A DNA stretch of 64,000 nt, from contig NZ_CP084058.1 of the NCBI RefSeq assembly GCF_020215645.1, forward strand, positions 3,162,001-3,226,000. Direction: 5' to 3'. Of the stretch, positions 47,149-54,790 are shown in pieces. The DNA is from Nonomuraea gerenzanensis (GTDB lineage Bacteria; Actinomycetota; Actinomycetes; Streptosporangiales; Streptosporangiaceae). The translations under genes and the position numbers were made by a program. Below the pieces are notes generated by a model. The model saw nothing but the letters and a program-made list of their open reading frames with translations, was not told the DNA's origin and made no database searches. Each line of letters opens with the position of its first letter. Position 1 is the stretch's first letter.

Positions 47149-47952
47149 TCAGCGGCCGTCTCCGGACCCCGGCTCGGCCAGCCGGCGGTGCGCCTGGGCC
47201 TTGGCCTTCTCGGGCAGCACCTTGGCGGCCCCGGCCATCGCCCTGTTCTTCAGCGACCCGGCCACCACGTGGTCCTCGCCGTCCATGAGCGCCTCGTACG
47301 CCTGCGCGGCCACCTGCGCCGGGTCGTCCTTCTTCCCGCTGCCGACCCGGGTGTCCCGCATCCCCGCCCGCTCGAAGAACGCGGTGTCCGTCGGCCCCGG
47401 CATCAGCGCGGTCACCGTCACCCCGCTGTCCTTGAGCTCGTCGCGCAGCGCCTCGGAGAACGACAGCAGGAACGCCTTCGACGCCGCGTAGGTCGCCTCG
47501 AACGGTCCCGGCTGCGTGGCGGCGATGGACGAGGTGAACAGCACCCGCCCCCGCCGGCGTGCCGCCATGTCGCGGACGCAGAGCTTGGCCAGGTGCACGG
47601 AGGAGCGCACGTTCAGGTCCACCACCCGCAGGTCGCCGGCCAGGTCGGTCTCGGCGAAGGCCCCGCCCGCGCCGACGCCCGCGTTGATCGCCACCACCTC
47701 CAGCCGTCGGCCGCCGGCCGTGGCCCGCGCGTAGAGGCGCTCGACGCCGGCCTCGCCGGTGAGGTCGGCCTGCACGGCCTCGACCGACGCCCCGAGCTGC
47801 CGCAGCCGGCGCGCCGCGTCGTCGATGCCCGCGTCCTCGGCGTTGACGACCAGGTCGAAGCCGTGCTCGGCGAACTGCCTGGCCAGCTCGTAGCCGATGC
47901 CGCTGGACGCCCCGGTCACCAGCGCGAGCGGCCGGCCCTCGTCGTCGCTCAT
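47149..47952 (-). CDS. Short-chain dehydrogenase/reductase
   Basis: A 267-residue classical SDR. LALVTGASSGIGYELARQFAEHGFDLVV holds the TGxxxGIG motif, VAINAGVG the NAG motif, and YAASKAFLLSFSEAL the catalytic YxxxK. ATG 47952 (MSDDEGRP) is used, with GAGAGG upstream. It is in one operon with recQ, which lies immediately downstream. The substrate is unknown; the subgroup resembles the DltE-like general reductases. Confidence 0.88.
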   Translation of the reverse strand: MSDDEGRPLALVTGASSGIGYELARQFAEHGFDLVVNAEDAGIDDAARRLRQLGASVEAVQADLTGEAGVERLYARATAGGRRLEVVAINAGVGAGGAFAETDLAGDLRVVDLNVRSSVHLAKLCVRDMAARRRGRVLFTSSIAATQPGPFEATYAASKAFLLSFSEALRDELKDSGVTVTALMPGPTDTAFFERAGMRDTRVGSGKKDDPAQVAAQAYEALMDGEDHVVAGSLKNRAMAGAAKVLPEKAKAQAHRRLAEPGSGDGR

Positions 47953-48080
47953 GATGACGATTCCTCTCCTCGGTGTCGACCTGACCCCGCTGCCCCCGAT
48001 GGGAACGGTCAAGCGTGGACTCCCCGCGATCGAACGGGGTAGGCGTGCAAGCCCGGACCAGAAAGGAAAGGAGCGTCATC

Positions 48081-48449
48081 GTGCATCCCTCCCACGAGCC
48101 GATCCTCAGCGAGGTACGCGCCGGTATGAAGGTCGTCGACCGTGACGGCAAGGAGCTCGGCAAGGTGGAGTTCGTCAAGATGGGCGACCCGCAGGCCGTG
48201 ACCACCGAGGGCCAGGCGACCGAGGACCGCCCCGGTCTGGTGCCGGCCCTGGCCGCGGTGTTCCACGACGCCGAGCCCGACCTGCCGCCCGCGCTGGCGG
48301 CGCGGCTGGTGCGGACCGGTTTCGTCAAGGTGGACGCCAAGGGGCTGTTCGCCCGCGACCTGTACGTGGCCGCCGATCAGGTGGCGGGGGTCGAGGGGGA
48401 TCACGTGCGCCTGAGAGTCGACTCCGGATCGCTCGCGGAGGAAGGCTGA
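48081..48449 (+). CDS. PRC-barrel-like (DUF2171 type) protein
   Basis: A 122-residue protein. EVRAGMKVVDRDGKELGKVEFVKMGDPQAVTTEG is the small beta-barrel typical of PRC/DUF2171 proteins (GM.V.d.dG..iG.V..v), and the C-terminus LFARDLYVAADQVAGVEGDHVRLRVD completes the barrel. GTG 48081 follows a GGAG site seven bases upstream. Divergent from the SDR-recQ operon, 128 bases apart. Function unknown; such proteins are common in actinomycetes and often stress-induced. Confidence 0.75.
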   Translation: MHPSHEPILSEVRAGMKVVDRDGKELGKVEFVKMGDPQAVTTEGQATEDRPGLVPALAAVFHDAEPDLPPALAARLVRTGFVKVDAKGLFARDLYVAADQVAGVEGDHVRLRVDSGSLAEEG

Positions 48450-48498
48450 GCGGATCGCCCCGCCTCCGCCACTCATGAGCCTTCGATCCGCCGCTCAG
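48446..48498. terminator. Imperfect hairpin between convergent genes
   Basis: CTGAGC-GGATCG (48446-48457) pairs with CGATCC...GCTCAG (48484-48498) with a three-base bulge. It spans the gap between the PRC-like gene (ends 48449) and the RraA gene (ends 48506). Confidence 0.45.
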
Positions 48499-48505
48499 GC
48501 AGCTG

Positions 48506-48985
48506 TCAGCGGTCGCCGGCGCGCGTCACCAGGATGCCGTCGTCATCGCTGAACAGCTCGGCGCCCGGGTGGAAGGTGACTGCGCCGAAGGTGACCGGGA
48601 CATCGCGTTCGCCCGTGCCTTGCTTGCCGCTCTTGCGGGGGTTGGAGCCGAGCGCCTTGATCCCCAGGTCCAGCTCCCGCAGCGCGGCGACGTCGCGGAC
48701 GGCGCCGTTGATGACGACGCCGGCCCAGCCGTTCGAGACGGCCAGGCCGGCGATGAGGTCGCCCATGAGCGCGGTGTGCAGGGAGCCGCCGCCGTCCACG
48801 ACCAGGACCCGGCTCTCGCCCGGCTCGCCGAGGACGGACTTGAGCAGGGCGTTGTCCTCGTGGCAGCGGACCGTGACGATCCGGCCGGCGAAGGCGGGTC
48901 GGCCGCCGTACTGGCGTAGTTGCAGGTCGCAGGAGTCGAGCTGGTCGCCGCGCTCGTCGTACAGGTCGGCGGTGACGATGGTCAT
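48506..48985 (-). CDS. RraA-family protein
   Basis: A 159-residue protein of RraA length (E. coli RraA, which inhibits RNase E, has 161). [11 protein letters not shown] opens the family; [19 protein letters not shown] and [21 protein letters not shown] form the active-site cleft. It keeps the D-X20-R-D pattern (D76, R97, D98) used by HMG/CHA aldolases and oxaloacetate decarboxylases of this superfamily. Being last in a GntR-MFS-RraA operon, a metabolic lyase role is as likely as RNase control. AAAGG precedes ATG 48985, 11 bases after the MFS stop. Confidence 0.85.
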   Translation of the reverse strand: MTIVTADLYDERGDQLDSCDLQLRQYGGRPAFAGRIVTVRCHEDNALLKSVLGEPGESRVLVVDGGGSLHTALMGDLIAGLAVSNGWAGVVINGAVRDVAALRELDLGIKALGSNPRKSGKQGTGERDVPVTFGAVTFHPGAELFSDDDGILVTRAGDR

Positions 48986-48996
48986 GGTGAGCCTTT

Positions 48997-50151
48997 CTAC
49001 GGATCGACGGGAAGCCGCCGGGCGGCCACGCCGGCCCAGCCGAGGCTGAGCGCGGTCACGAACAGGACGCCGCCGGCGCCGAGGCCGGCGGCCATGAGGC
49101 CGGCCGCGCCGGGGATGACGAGCTGGCCGGTACGGTTGCCGACCAGGCGCAGCGACATGGCCCGGCCGCGCATGCCCGCGGGGGCCGACTCGGCCAGCCA
49201 CGACATGGTCAGCGGCTGGCCGGCGCCGAGGCCGAGGCCCACGACGACGAGCAGCGCGGCCAGCAGCCACACGGGCATGGGCAGCGGGGTGAGCAGCATG
49301 GCGACGGCCGCGCCGAGCGTGCTGACGACCAGCAGCCTGCGCCGGCCCACCGCGCGGGCCAGGCGGCCGAGGAAGAGGCGCGAGGTCATGGACGCCAGGC
49401 CGCGCAGCGTGAGCAGCAGCCCCACCACGCCCGCGCTCAGGCCCAGCTCGGTGCCGAGCGCGGGCAGGTAGGCCAGCGTGATGTCCACCGCGGCCAGCAC
49501 CACGCAGCTGGTCAGCAGCGCGTGCGCGAGCCCGGGCAGGCGCAGCAGCGCCCGCAGGTCACCGTCCCGCGCCTCGGCGCGGCCGCTCCGATGGCTCGGC
49601 AGCAGCGCCGACAGGGCGAGCAGCAGCACGGCCAGGCCGCAGGTGGCGGCGAAGATGCGGCCGGTGTCGGGGATGGCGCCGGCGCCGCCGAACGCGGCGA
49701 TCAGCAGCGGGCCCGCGGCCTGGCCGAGGGAGGCGGCGAAGGTGTAGTGGCCGAAGGCGGTGTCGTGGCGGCCGGGTTCGGTGGTGTTGGCGACCAGCGC
49801 CTGCTGGGCGATGACGCTGCCCAGGTGGCCGGTGCCGAGCAGGATGCCGGCCGCGACCAGCCCGGCCACGGTGTGGCCGAGCGTGGTGAAGGCGAGGGCC
49901 GAGGCGGCCAGCGTCAGCGCCCCTGCGACGGCGATGCGGCGCTCGCCGTAGCGGTCGGCGGCGTGCCCGGCGGGCAGGGCCAGCAGCAGCGGCGCGAGCG
50001 CGAAGCTGGCGCCGAGCACCCCGAGCAGGGCGGGCGGCACGCCGAGCTCGATCGCCCGGTAGGACATGGTGGGACGCAGGACGAACGTGATGACCTGGGC
50101 GCCGGCCGAGTGGGCCAGCAGGACGGCGTGCCGATGCCACACGTCAGACAT
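48997..50151 (-). CDS. MFS transporter
   Basis: A 384-residue, 12-helix major facilitator. The loop after TM2, [18 protein letters not shown], is motif A (GxLaDrxGrrr), repeated in the second half as [20 protein letters not shown] 50151 overlaps the GntR stop by a few bases, giving translational coupling. The order regulator-transporter-RraA suggests uptake or export of a small metabolite sensed by the regulator. The substrate is unknown. Confidence 0.85.
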   Translation of the reverse strand: MSDVWHRHAVLLAHSAGAQVITFVLRPTMSYRAIELGVPPALLGVLGASFALAPLLLALPAGHAADRYGERRIAVAGALTLAASALAFTTLGHTVAGLVAAGILLGTGHLGSVIAQQALVANTTEPGRHDTAFGHYTFAASLGQAAGPLLIAAFGGAGAIPDTGRIFAATCGLAVLLLALSALLPSHRSGRAEARDGDLRALLRLPGLAHALLTSCVVLAAVDITLAYLPALGTELGLSAGVVGLLLTLRGLASMTSRLFLGRLARAVGRRRLLVVSTLGAAVAMLLTPLPMPVWLLAALLVVVGLGLGAGQPLTMSWLAESAPAGMRGRAMSLRLVGNRTGQLVIPGAAGLMAAGLGAGGVLFVTALSLGWAGVAARRLPVDP

Positions 50152-50833
50152 CGGCCTCGGGCTGGTGCTTGCGCAGCCGCCAGGCGGCCTGGGCGCCGAG
50201 GCTGGTGTCGATGTGCTCGCGCATGACGGCGGCGGCGGCCTCGGCGTCGCCGGCGACCACATAGTCGAGGAGAGCCTCGTGCTCGGCGGCCTTGCGGTCG
50301 CGGGCGGCCTGGTCGCGCTCGACCTCCAGCGCCAGGCGGCGGTAGCGGTCGGCCTTGTCCCACAGCCCGTCGAGGGTCTGGATGAGCAGGTCGTTGTGCG
50401 AGGCGTGGTAGAGGGCGGTGTGGAACTTGCGGTGGGCGACGAGCTGCTCGTAGGCGGGGTTGCCCGGCAGCGGCGTCAGCCCTTCGCAGGCGGCGCGCAT
50501 GGCGGCGATGTCGGCCTTGGTGCGGCGCTGCGCGGCCAGCGCGACGGCGAGCGGGTCGAGGGAGCGGCGCAGCTCCAGCAGGTCGCGGGCCTCCTCGGCG
50601 GCCAGGGGCGCCACCCGCGCGTCGCGATGGGCGTCCAGCTCGACCAGCCCCTCGCTCTTGAGGCGGCGCAGCGCCTCGCGCAGGGGAGTGGTGCTGATGC
50701 CGATGTCGCGGGCCAGCTGCGCCTGCGCGATGACGGAGCCGGGCAGCAGGCTCCCGGACAGGATCAGTTCCTTGACACGGAGGTAGGCGAAGTCCGCCTT
50801 GGTGGTGTAGAGCTCGGCCGCTGATTCGCTCAT
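50144..50833 (-). CDS. GntR-family regulator (FadR/FCD subgroup)
   Basis: A 229-residue repressor-type regulator. Residues 15-75 form the winged helix (FAYLRVKELILSGSLLPGSVIAQAQLARDIGISTTPLREALRRLKSEGLVE), and about 90-215 an FCD all-helical effector domain with metal/ligand residues in HRKFHTALYHASHNDLL and EHEALLDYVVAGD. AGGACG precedes ATG 50833. Two copies of a GTTATAAC palindrome lie upstream. It is the first gene of its operon and should control it in response to an organic acid or similar ligand. Confidence 0.9.
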   Translation of the reverse strand: MSESAAELYTTKADFAYLRVKELILSGSLLPGSVIAQAQLARDIGISTTPLREALRRLKSEGLVELDAHRDARVAPLAAEEARDLLELRRSLDPLAVALAAQRRTKADIAAMRAACEGLTPLPGNPAYEQLVAHRKFHTALYHASHNDLLIQTLDGLWDKADRYRRLALEVERDQAARDRKAAEHEALLDYVVAGDAEAAAAVMREHIDTSLGAQAAWRLRKHQPEADV

Positions 50834-50862
50834 CGCCGTCCTGTCTCGTCGCCCCGATGACC

Positions 50863-50870
50863 GTTATAAC
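50863..50870. promoter_or_regulatory. GntR operator, proximal copy
   Basis: The palindrome GTTATAAC (AGGTTATAACGG on the minus strand) lies 30 bases before the GntR start, where it would overlap the promoter. The same core recurs at 51004-51013. Confidence 0.55.
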
Positions 50871-51003
50871 CTACACCCTCTCCTCGGCGCGCTCGCAGAG
50901 AACTTCGGAAACGGTTAAGCGAAGAGGAACACCAAAGCGAAAGGCTATAAGGCATCAAGAGGGCCTTCCGTGTCACTTGCGGGTGCGGAAGGTTGACGTC
51001 ACA

Positions 51004-51013
51004 GGTTATAACC
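51004..51013. promoter_or_regulatory. GntR operator, distal copy
   Basis: GGTTATAACC is a perfect 10-bp palindrome of the GGT-N4-ACC form seen for FadR-type regulators. It is 142 bases from the proximal copy, inside the otherwise empty 283-base gap before the DUF2786 gene end. The AT-rich tract between (50920-50960) may hold the promoter. Confidence 0.5.
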
Positions 51014-51116
51014 GAGCAGAGCGTTCGGCATCGGCATGGGCATCCTCCCGCTGCAGTTCCTCCCGGGCCATGGCCCCGACGAGCTCGGCCTGACCGGGCA
51101 CGGATTCCGGGGACCG

Positions 51117-52301
51117 CTATCGGTCGCGCCCCCCGAGGCTGGCCTGATCGGCGGCGGTACGACCGGCGACCCAGCCCTCCCGATCCCAGGCCGTGCGCAT
51201 CCGGTGCGAGACCAGGTTCGGAAACAGGCGCTCGACCGCCTGCTCCACCTCCTGCTCGCGGGCCGCCAGCACCGGCACCAGATCGGTGCCCCGGCTGGCG
51301 CTCTCCTGCGCGACCGCACCCGCCGTGGCCTCGGCGAGCCGCTCCCCGATCCTGGAGGCGAACGCCGACAGGAACGACTGCCGGAACGCCTTGTTCCTCG
51401 ACCGGCCGCCACCGTGCTTCTTGGTGCCCGAGTTCACCAGCGCGGTCTGCGCCTGCACCAGCAGCGAGGTGAACAGCATCTCCACCCACGACAGGTCCGC
51501 GGCGAACCCCAGCACGGTGGCGAACCCCAGCTCCTGCGACCAGATCACCCGGCACCTGTTGGCCTCGGCGACGAGGCTGAGCAGCACGGCCTTGGGCTGC
51601 TCGTACGGCGCGTCCACGCCGACCCGGATGCCCGCCGGGGCCTCACCGCCGCCCGGCTGCGCGTCCAGCATGGCCGCGTCGATGCTGTACTTCGCCATCA
51701 GGCTCTGCGCCGCCGAGGTGAACGTCTGCGCCTCCGCCTCGTACGTCGTCGACTCCGCCTGGGCGAGCAGCGCCCGCACCCGCGTGAGCGTCTTCTCGCT
51801 GACCGCGTGCGGACGTGCCAGGACCGGACGTCGAGCGGCCCCGGGCGGCGGGCTCAGCGACTCCAGCCGGGGCAGCCCGGTCAGCAACCCCAGCAGTTCG
51901 AGCACGCCGGAGACGGTCATCAGCCGGCTCGCCCCGTCGCGCGCCCGCCGCGCCGCCAGGTAGCCGCCCTGCCACCACACGGCGGCCTCCAGGCCGGCGA
52001 GCTGGTCGCGCCAGCGCTCGTCCACCGTGGCCGGCGCGTAGGCGCGCAGCTCGAAGGCGACGAGGTCGGCCGCCGCCCGCCCGTGCCAGTCGCTCAGCCG
52101 CCTGGCCGCGATCCTGACCACGTCGGCGGGCTGCCAGCCGTTGCGCCACAACGCCGAGATCGCCCGGGTCGCGGCCGCCACCAGCACCCGATCGGCGTCG
52201 TCGCGGTCGGCCAGGAAGGCGGCGGCGGAGTCGAAGGCCGCCTGATCCTCGCGGGCCAGCGCCTCCATCGCCGCGCCGATCAGCTCATTGGCCCTGCTCA
52301 C
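51117..52301 (-). CDS. DUF2786 protein
   Basis: A 394-residue protein. A helical N-terminal region (LWRNGWQPADVVRIAARRLSDWHGRAAADLVAFELRAYAP) is followed at about 165-210 by a DUF2786 domain (KTLTRVRALLAQAESTTYEAEAQTFTSAAQSLMAKYSIDAAML) and by the companion C-terminal domain with conserved AEANRCRVIW, SWVEMLFTSLLVQAQTAL and SRNKAFRQSFLSAFASRIGERL. DUF2786 is also present in phage-type proteins; its function is unknown. The gene stands alone in its direction. ATG 52301 is the first start and gives a natural N-terminus. Confidence 0.85.
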   Translation of the reverse strand: MSRANELIGAAMEALAREDQAAFDSAAAFLADRDDADRVLVAAATRAISALWRNGWQPADVVRIAARRLSDWHGRAAADLVAFELRAYAPATVDERWRDQLAGLEAAVWWQGGYLAARRARDGASRLMTVSGVLELLGLLTGLPRLESLSPPPGAARRPVLARPHAVSEKTLTRVRALLAQAESTTYEAEAQTFTSAAQSLMAKYSIDAAMLDAQPGGGEAPAGIRVGVDAPYEQPKAVLLSLVAEANRCRVIWSQELGFATVLGFAADLSWVEMLFTSLLVQAQTALVNSGTKKHGGGRSRNKAFRQSFLSAFASRIGERLAEATAGAVAQESASRGTDLVPVLAAREQEVEQAVERLFPNLVSHRMRTAWDREGWVAGRTAADQASLGGRDR

Positions 52302-52616
52302 ACGCGCCGTCCAGGTCGAGGAAGAGTCCGCCAGAACTTTACCGTGCCGGAGCCCCGTCTCCGCTCATCGGTGGGACCCTGACCGGCCCCGGCTGTGCCG
52401 TCGTTCCGGCAGGTCGGGTGCGCGGCATCCGGCCGGCGGCGCCGTGGAGGCCGGCGACCCTGGACACGGTGGCCGGCGGCGCCGGCCTGCGCGCGGACGC
52501 CGCGGCGTTGCGGGTGCACCAGGCAGCGGAAAGGAGGACCAGGGGCTGTCTTGCTTGACAGGCCGGCCACGCGGGCGGGCGGCCGATGGAGCGGCTCGAC
52601 CGCAGCGTGGTAGCCA
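52302..52616. other. 315-base gap without a recognised gene
   Basis: All frames here read as Arg/Pro/Ala-rich non-coding translations. It must contain the promoter of the DUF2786 gene. No RNA gene, clear terminator or repeat was recognised. Confidence 0.6.
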
Positions 52617-52922
52617 CTAGGGACGTGGTGAGTGCCTCGTCCAGCCCCTGCTCCAGCCGCGGTGTGAGCGGCGCCCGGAGGCGGCGACGCAACTACGGCA
52701 GACCTCGCCGATCTGGTCCGCCGCGCCGCCCGACTCCGGGAACACCTCCGGCCAGGCCACATGCGGGAACCGGATCAGCCGTGCCCGGCTCAGCGCCAGC
52801 CCGCACAGGGTCTGGTTGGTCCCCGGCCGCCAGGCGTGCGCCTCGCCGGACGGCATGCGGATGCCGTGCTCGTCGCGCCACTGTCCCGACGCCGCGACCG
52901 ACGGCTCACCACGTGGCGGCAT
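52617..52922 (-). CDS. Small conserved actinomycete protein (101 aa)
   Basis: A 101-residue protein. SGEAHAWRPGTNQTLCGLALSRARLIRFPHVAWPEVFPESGGAADQIGEVCRSCVAASG is a pattern I have seen in small uncharacterised actinomycete proteins: HAWRPG..TLCGL.LsrA.L.rFphv, then VCp.C. The cysteines LCG and CRSC with a histidine could bind zinc. The last 18 residues are a low-complexity basic tail. It starts at ATG 52922, 15 bases downstream of the alcohol dehydrogenase stop, so it may be the last gene of that transcript. Confidence 0.7.
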   Translation of the reverse strand: MPPRGEPSVAASGQWRDEHGIRMPSGEAHAWRPGTNQTLCGLALSRARLIRFPHVAWPEVFPESGGAADQIGEVCRSCVAASGRRSHRGWSRGWTRHSPRP

Positions 52923-52937
52923 GGCACCCCACCCCCG

Positions 52938-54110
52938 TCACGTCGTGGGCTGGAAGACGGCCCGTACGCAGCCGTCCCGCTTGTTCTTGAACAACTCGTA
53001 GCCCGTGGGGCCGTCCCGCAGGCTCATCGGGTGGGTGAGCAGGGGAGAGGCGTCGATCTCGCCCTTGCTCATCCGGTCGAGGATCATCGGGATGTAGCGG
53101 TGGCCGTGCTGCTGGCCGCTGCGCAGCGTCAGCCCCTTGTTCATGACGGCCCCCATCGGGAACTTGTCGACCAGCCCGAGGTAGACGCCCAGGACGGAGA
53201 CGATGCCGCCCTTGCGGCAGGCGTGGATGGCCTGGCGCAGCGACAGGCCGCGGTCGGTCTGCAGGCGTACGGACTGCTTGGCCCGGTCGTAGGCGTACTG
53301 GAAGCCGGTGCCGTGGCTCTCCATGCCGACCGCCTCGACGCACACGTCCGGCCCGCGCCCGCCGGTCAGCTCCTTGAGCGCGTCCAGGACGTCCACCTGC
53401 TCGTAGTTCAGCGTCTCGGCGCCGATCGCGGCGGCCATCGCCAGCCGCTCGGGGAACCGGTCGATCGCGATCACCCGTTCGGCGCCCATCCGCAGCGACG
53501 CCAGGGCCGCCATCTGGCCGACGCCGCCGCACCCCCACACGGCCACCACCTTGCCGGGACCGGCCTCGCCCAGGTCGGCGCCCATCCAGCCGGTGGGCAC
53601 GGCGTCGGAGGCGAACACCGCGCTGGAGTCCGGCACGCCCTCCGGCACGGGGAAGGCGTTGACGTCGGCGTACGGCACCCGCACGTACTCGGCGTGGCTG
53701 CCGGCGAAACCGCCCATCGCGTGCGAGTAGCCGAAGATGCCGGCCGTGGCGTGCCCGTTCAGCTTCTCCAGGAAGCCGGGGTTGGGGTTGGTGTTGTCGC
53801 ATAGCGACCACAGCCCGGTCCGGCAGTAGTGGCAGCGGCCGCACCCGATGATCGAGCACACCGTCACCCGCTCGCCGATCCGCCGCTCGCGCACCTCGGA
53901 GCCGACCTCGACGATCTCGCCGACGAACTCGTGGCCGAGCACGTCGCCGGCCGCCATCGTCGGGACGTACCCGTCCAGCAGGTGCAGGTCCGATCCGCAG
54001 ACCGAGCTGGCGGTGACCCTGACGACGGCGTCCTGCCGGTTGAGTATCCCGGGGTCGGGGACGTCCTCGACCGACACCTCGTTCACACCGGTCCAGCACA
54101 GCGCCTTCAT
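52938..54110 (-). CDS. Zinc-dependent alcohol dehydrogenase (formaldehyde-dehydrogenase-like)
   Basis: A 390-residue medium-chain dehydrogenase. Catalytic zinc ligands C38, H60 and E61 (SSVCGSD and LGHEF), structural cysteines C90, C93, C96, C104 (GCGRCHYCRTGLWSLC) and the NAD motif WGCGGVGQMA are intact. The long variant with GHATAGIFGYSHAMGGFAGSHAEYVRVP and KQSVRLQTDRGLSLRQAIHACRKGG matches the glutathione-independent formaldehyde dehydrogenase-like subgroup widespread in actinomycetes. ATG 54110 overlaps the stop of the upstream small gene (ATGA). Substrate not shown. Confidence 0.9.
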   Translation of the reverse strand: MKALCWTGVNEVSVEDVPDPGILNRQDAVVRVTASSVCGSDLHLLDGYVPTMAAGDVLGHEFVGEIVEVGSEVRERRIGERVTVCSIIGCGRCHYCRTGLWSLCDNTNPNPGFLEKLNGHATAGIFGYSHAMGGFAGSHAEYVRVPYADVNAFPVPEGVPDSSAVFASDAVPTGWMGADLGEAGPGKVVAVWGCGGVGQMAALASLRMGAERVIAIDRFPERLAMAAAIGAETLNYEQVDVLDALKELTGGRGPDVCVEAVGMESHGTGFQYAYDRAKQSVRLQTDRGLSLRQAIHACRKGGIVSVLGVYLGLVDKFPMGAVMNKGLTLRSGQQHGHRYIPMILDRMSKGEIDASPLLTHPMSLRDGPTGYELFKNKRDGCVRAVFQPTT

Positions 54111-54553
54111 CGCAGCCCTCTCCTCGCCAGCCGCCGGAACGCGGGCAAGCCCGTCCGGCCCAGGACCGTCCGATGCCCCTCCGGCTGGCCCTTCACCACG
54201 AGCACCTCGCCGGTCTCCAGCAGTTGCTTGAGTGCCCGTACCTGCTGCCTGGCGTGCCCGCCGGCGGCGCGGACCGCGATCTCGCTGCCCCGCCCGCCCG
54301 GAGCGGGGGTGACCCGCACCTCGTGCCGCTCGGCCAGCCGGGCCAGCACGTCGGGCCGCTCAGTGCCGGTCAGCTCGGCCGGGTCGGCCAGGACCGTGAC
54401 GGCGAACCAGGTGGGGTCCGCCGCGTGCGAGGCTCTCGCCAGTCGCGCGGCCGCCGCACCTGCGGTGGCCGCGACGGCTCCCACCAGGAAGAGGCGTTTG
54501 GTACGGCTGCCGTGACCACGAGGTCTGCGGCCTTTGAACGGTATGGCCCTCAT
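54107..54553 (-). CDS. Hypothetical protein coupled to the alcohol dehydrogenase
   Basis: A 148-residue protein with a basic N-terminus and a weak membrane segment (RLFLVGAVAATAGAAAARLA), then a soluble domain: AADPTWFAVTVLADPAELTG and EIAVRAAGGHARQQVRALKQLLETGEVLVVKGQPEG. The domain resembles the small cyclase/dehydrase-associated proteins found next to this alcohol dehydrogenase in other actinomycetes, but I cannot name it. The ATGA overlap means it is translated together with the dehydrogenase. A cytosol-facing membrane protein is likely. Confidence 0.65.
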   Translation of the reverse strand: MRAIPFKGRRPRGHGSRTKRLFLVGAVAATAGAAAARLARASHAADPTWFAVTVLADPAELTGTERPDVLARLAERHEVRVTPAPGGRGSEIAVRAAGGHARQQVRALKQLLETGEVLVVKGQPEGHRTVLGRTGLPAFRRLARRGLR

Positions 54554-54624
54554 GCCGCGCGGCTGCCCCGCACCGGAACCCCCAAACCGCGTTCGCTGCC
54601 GCGGCGGCCTTTTCCCGGCGCGGT

Positions 54625-54636
54625 GTTAGCGCTAAC
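54625..54636. promoter_or_regulatory. LacI-type operator upstream of GH5 gene
   Basis: GTTAGCGCTAAC is a perfect 12-bp palindrome with the central GCGC typical of LacI/GalR operators in actinomycetes. It is 154 bases before the GH5 start in a 237-base divergent gap. It is different from the AGAGAGCGCTCTCT site of the GH16 gene, so two regulators are likely. Confidence 0.6.
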
Positions 54637-54790
54637 TTAAGCTTGCCACCCCCCGTTCCACGTCGCGCCCGCCCGACCACGCGCGACCACGTCAGGTACC
54701 GGCACCATCCCGGCTGGACCGGCCGATGCGACCTTCCGGCTTCCGGCCCGCGAGCAGACGACCGCGACGACGCACGAGAAGGGTTCCCCC

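Noticed and set aside
45530..48340. One 936-residue protein covering recQ and the SDR region
   Set aside because: Its N-terminal 390 residues are out-of-frame translation of the SDR gene; recQ has its own ATG at 47146 and a normal family N-terminus.
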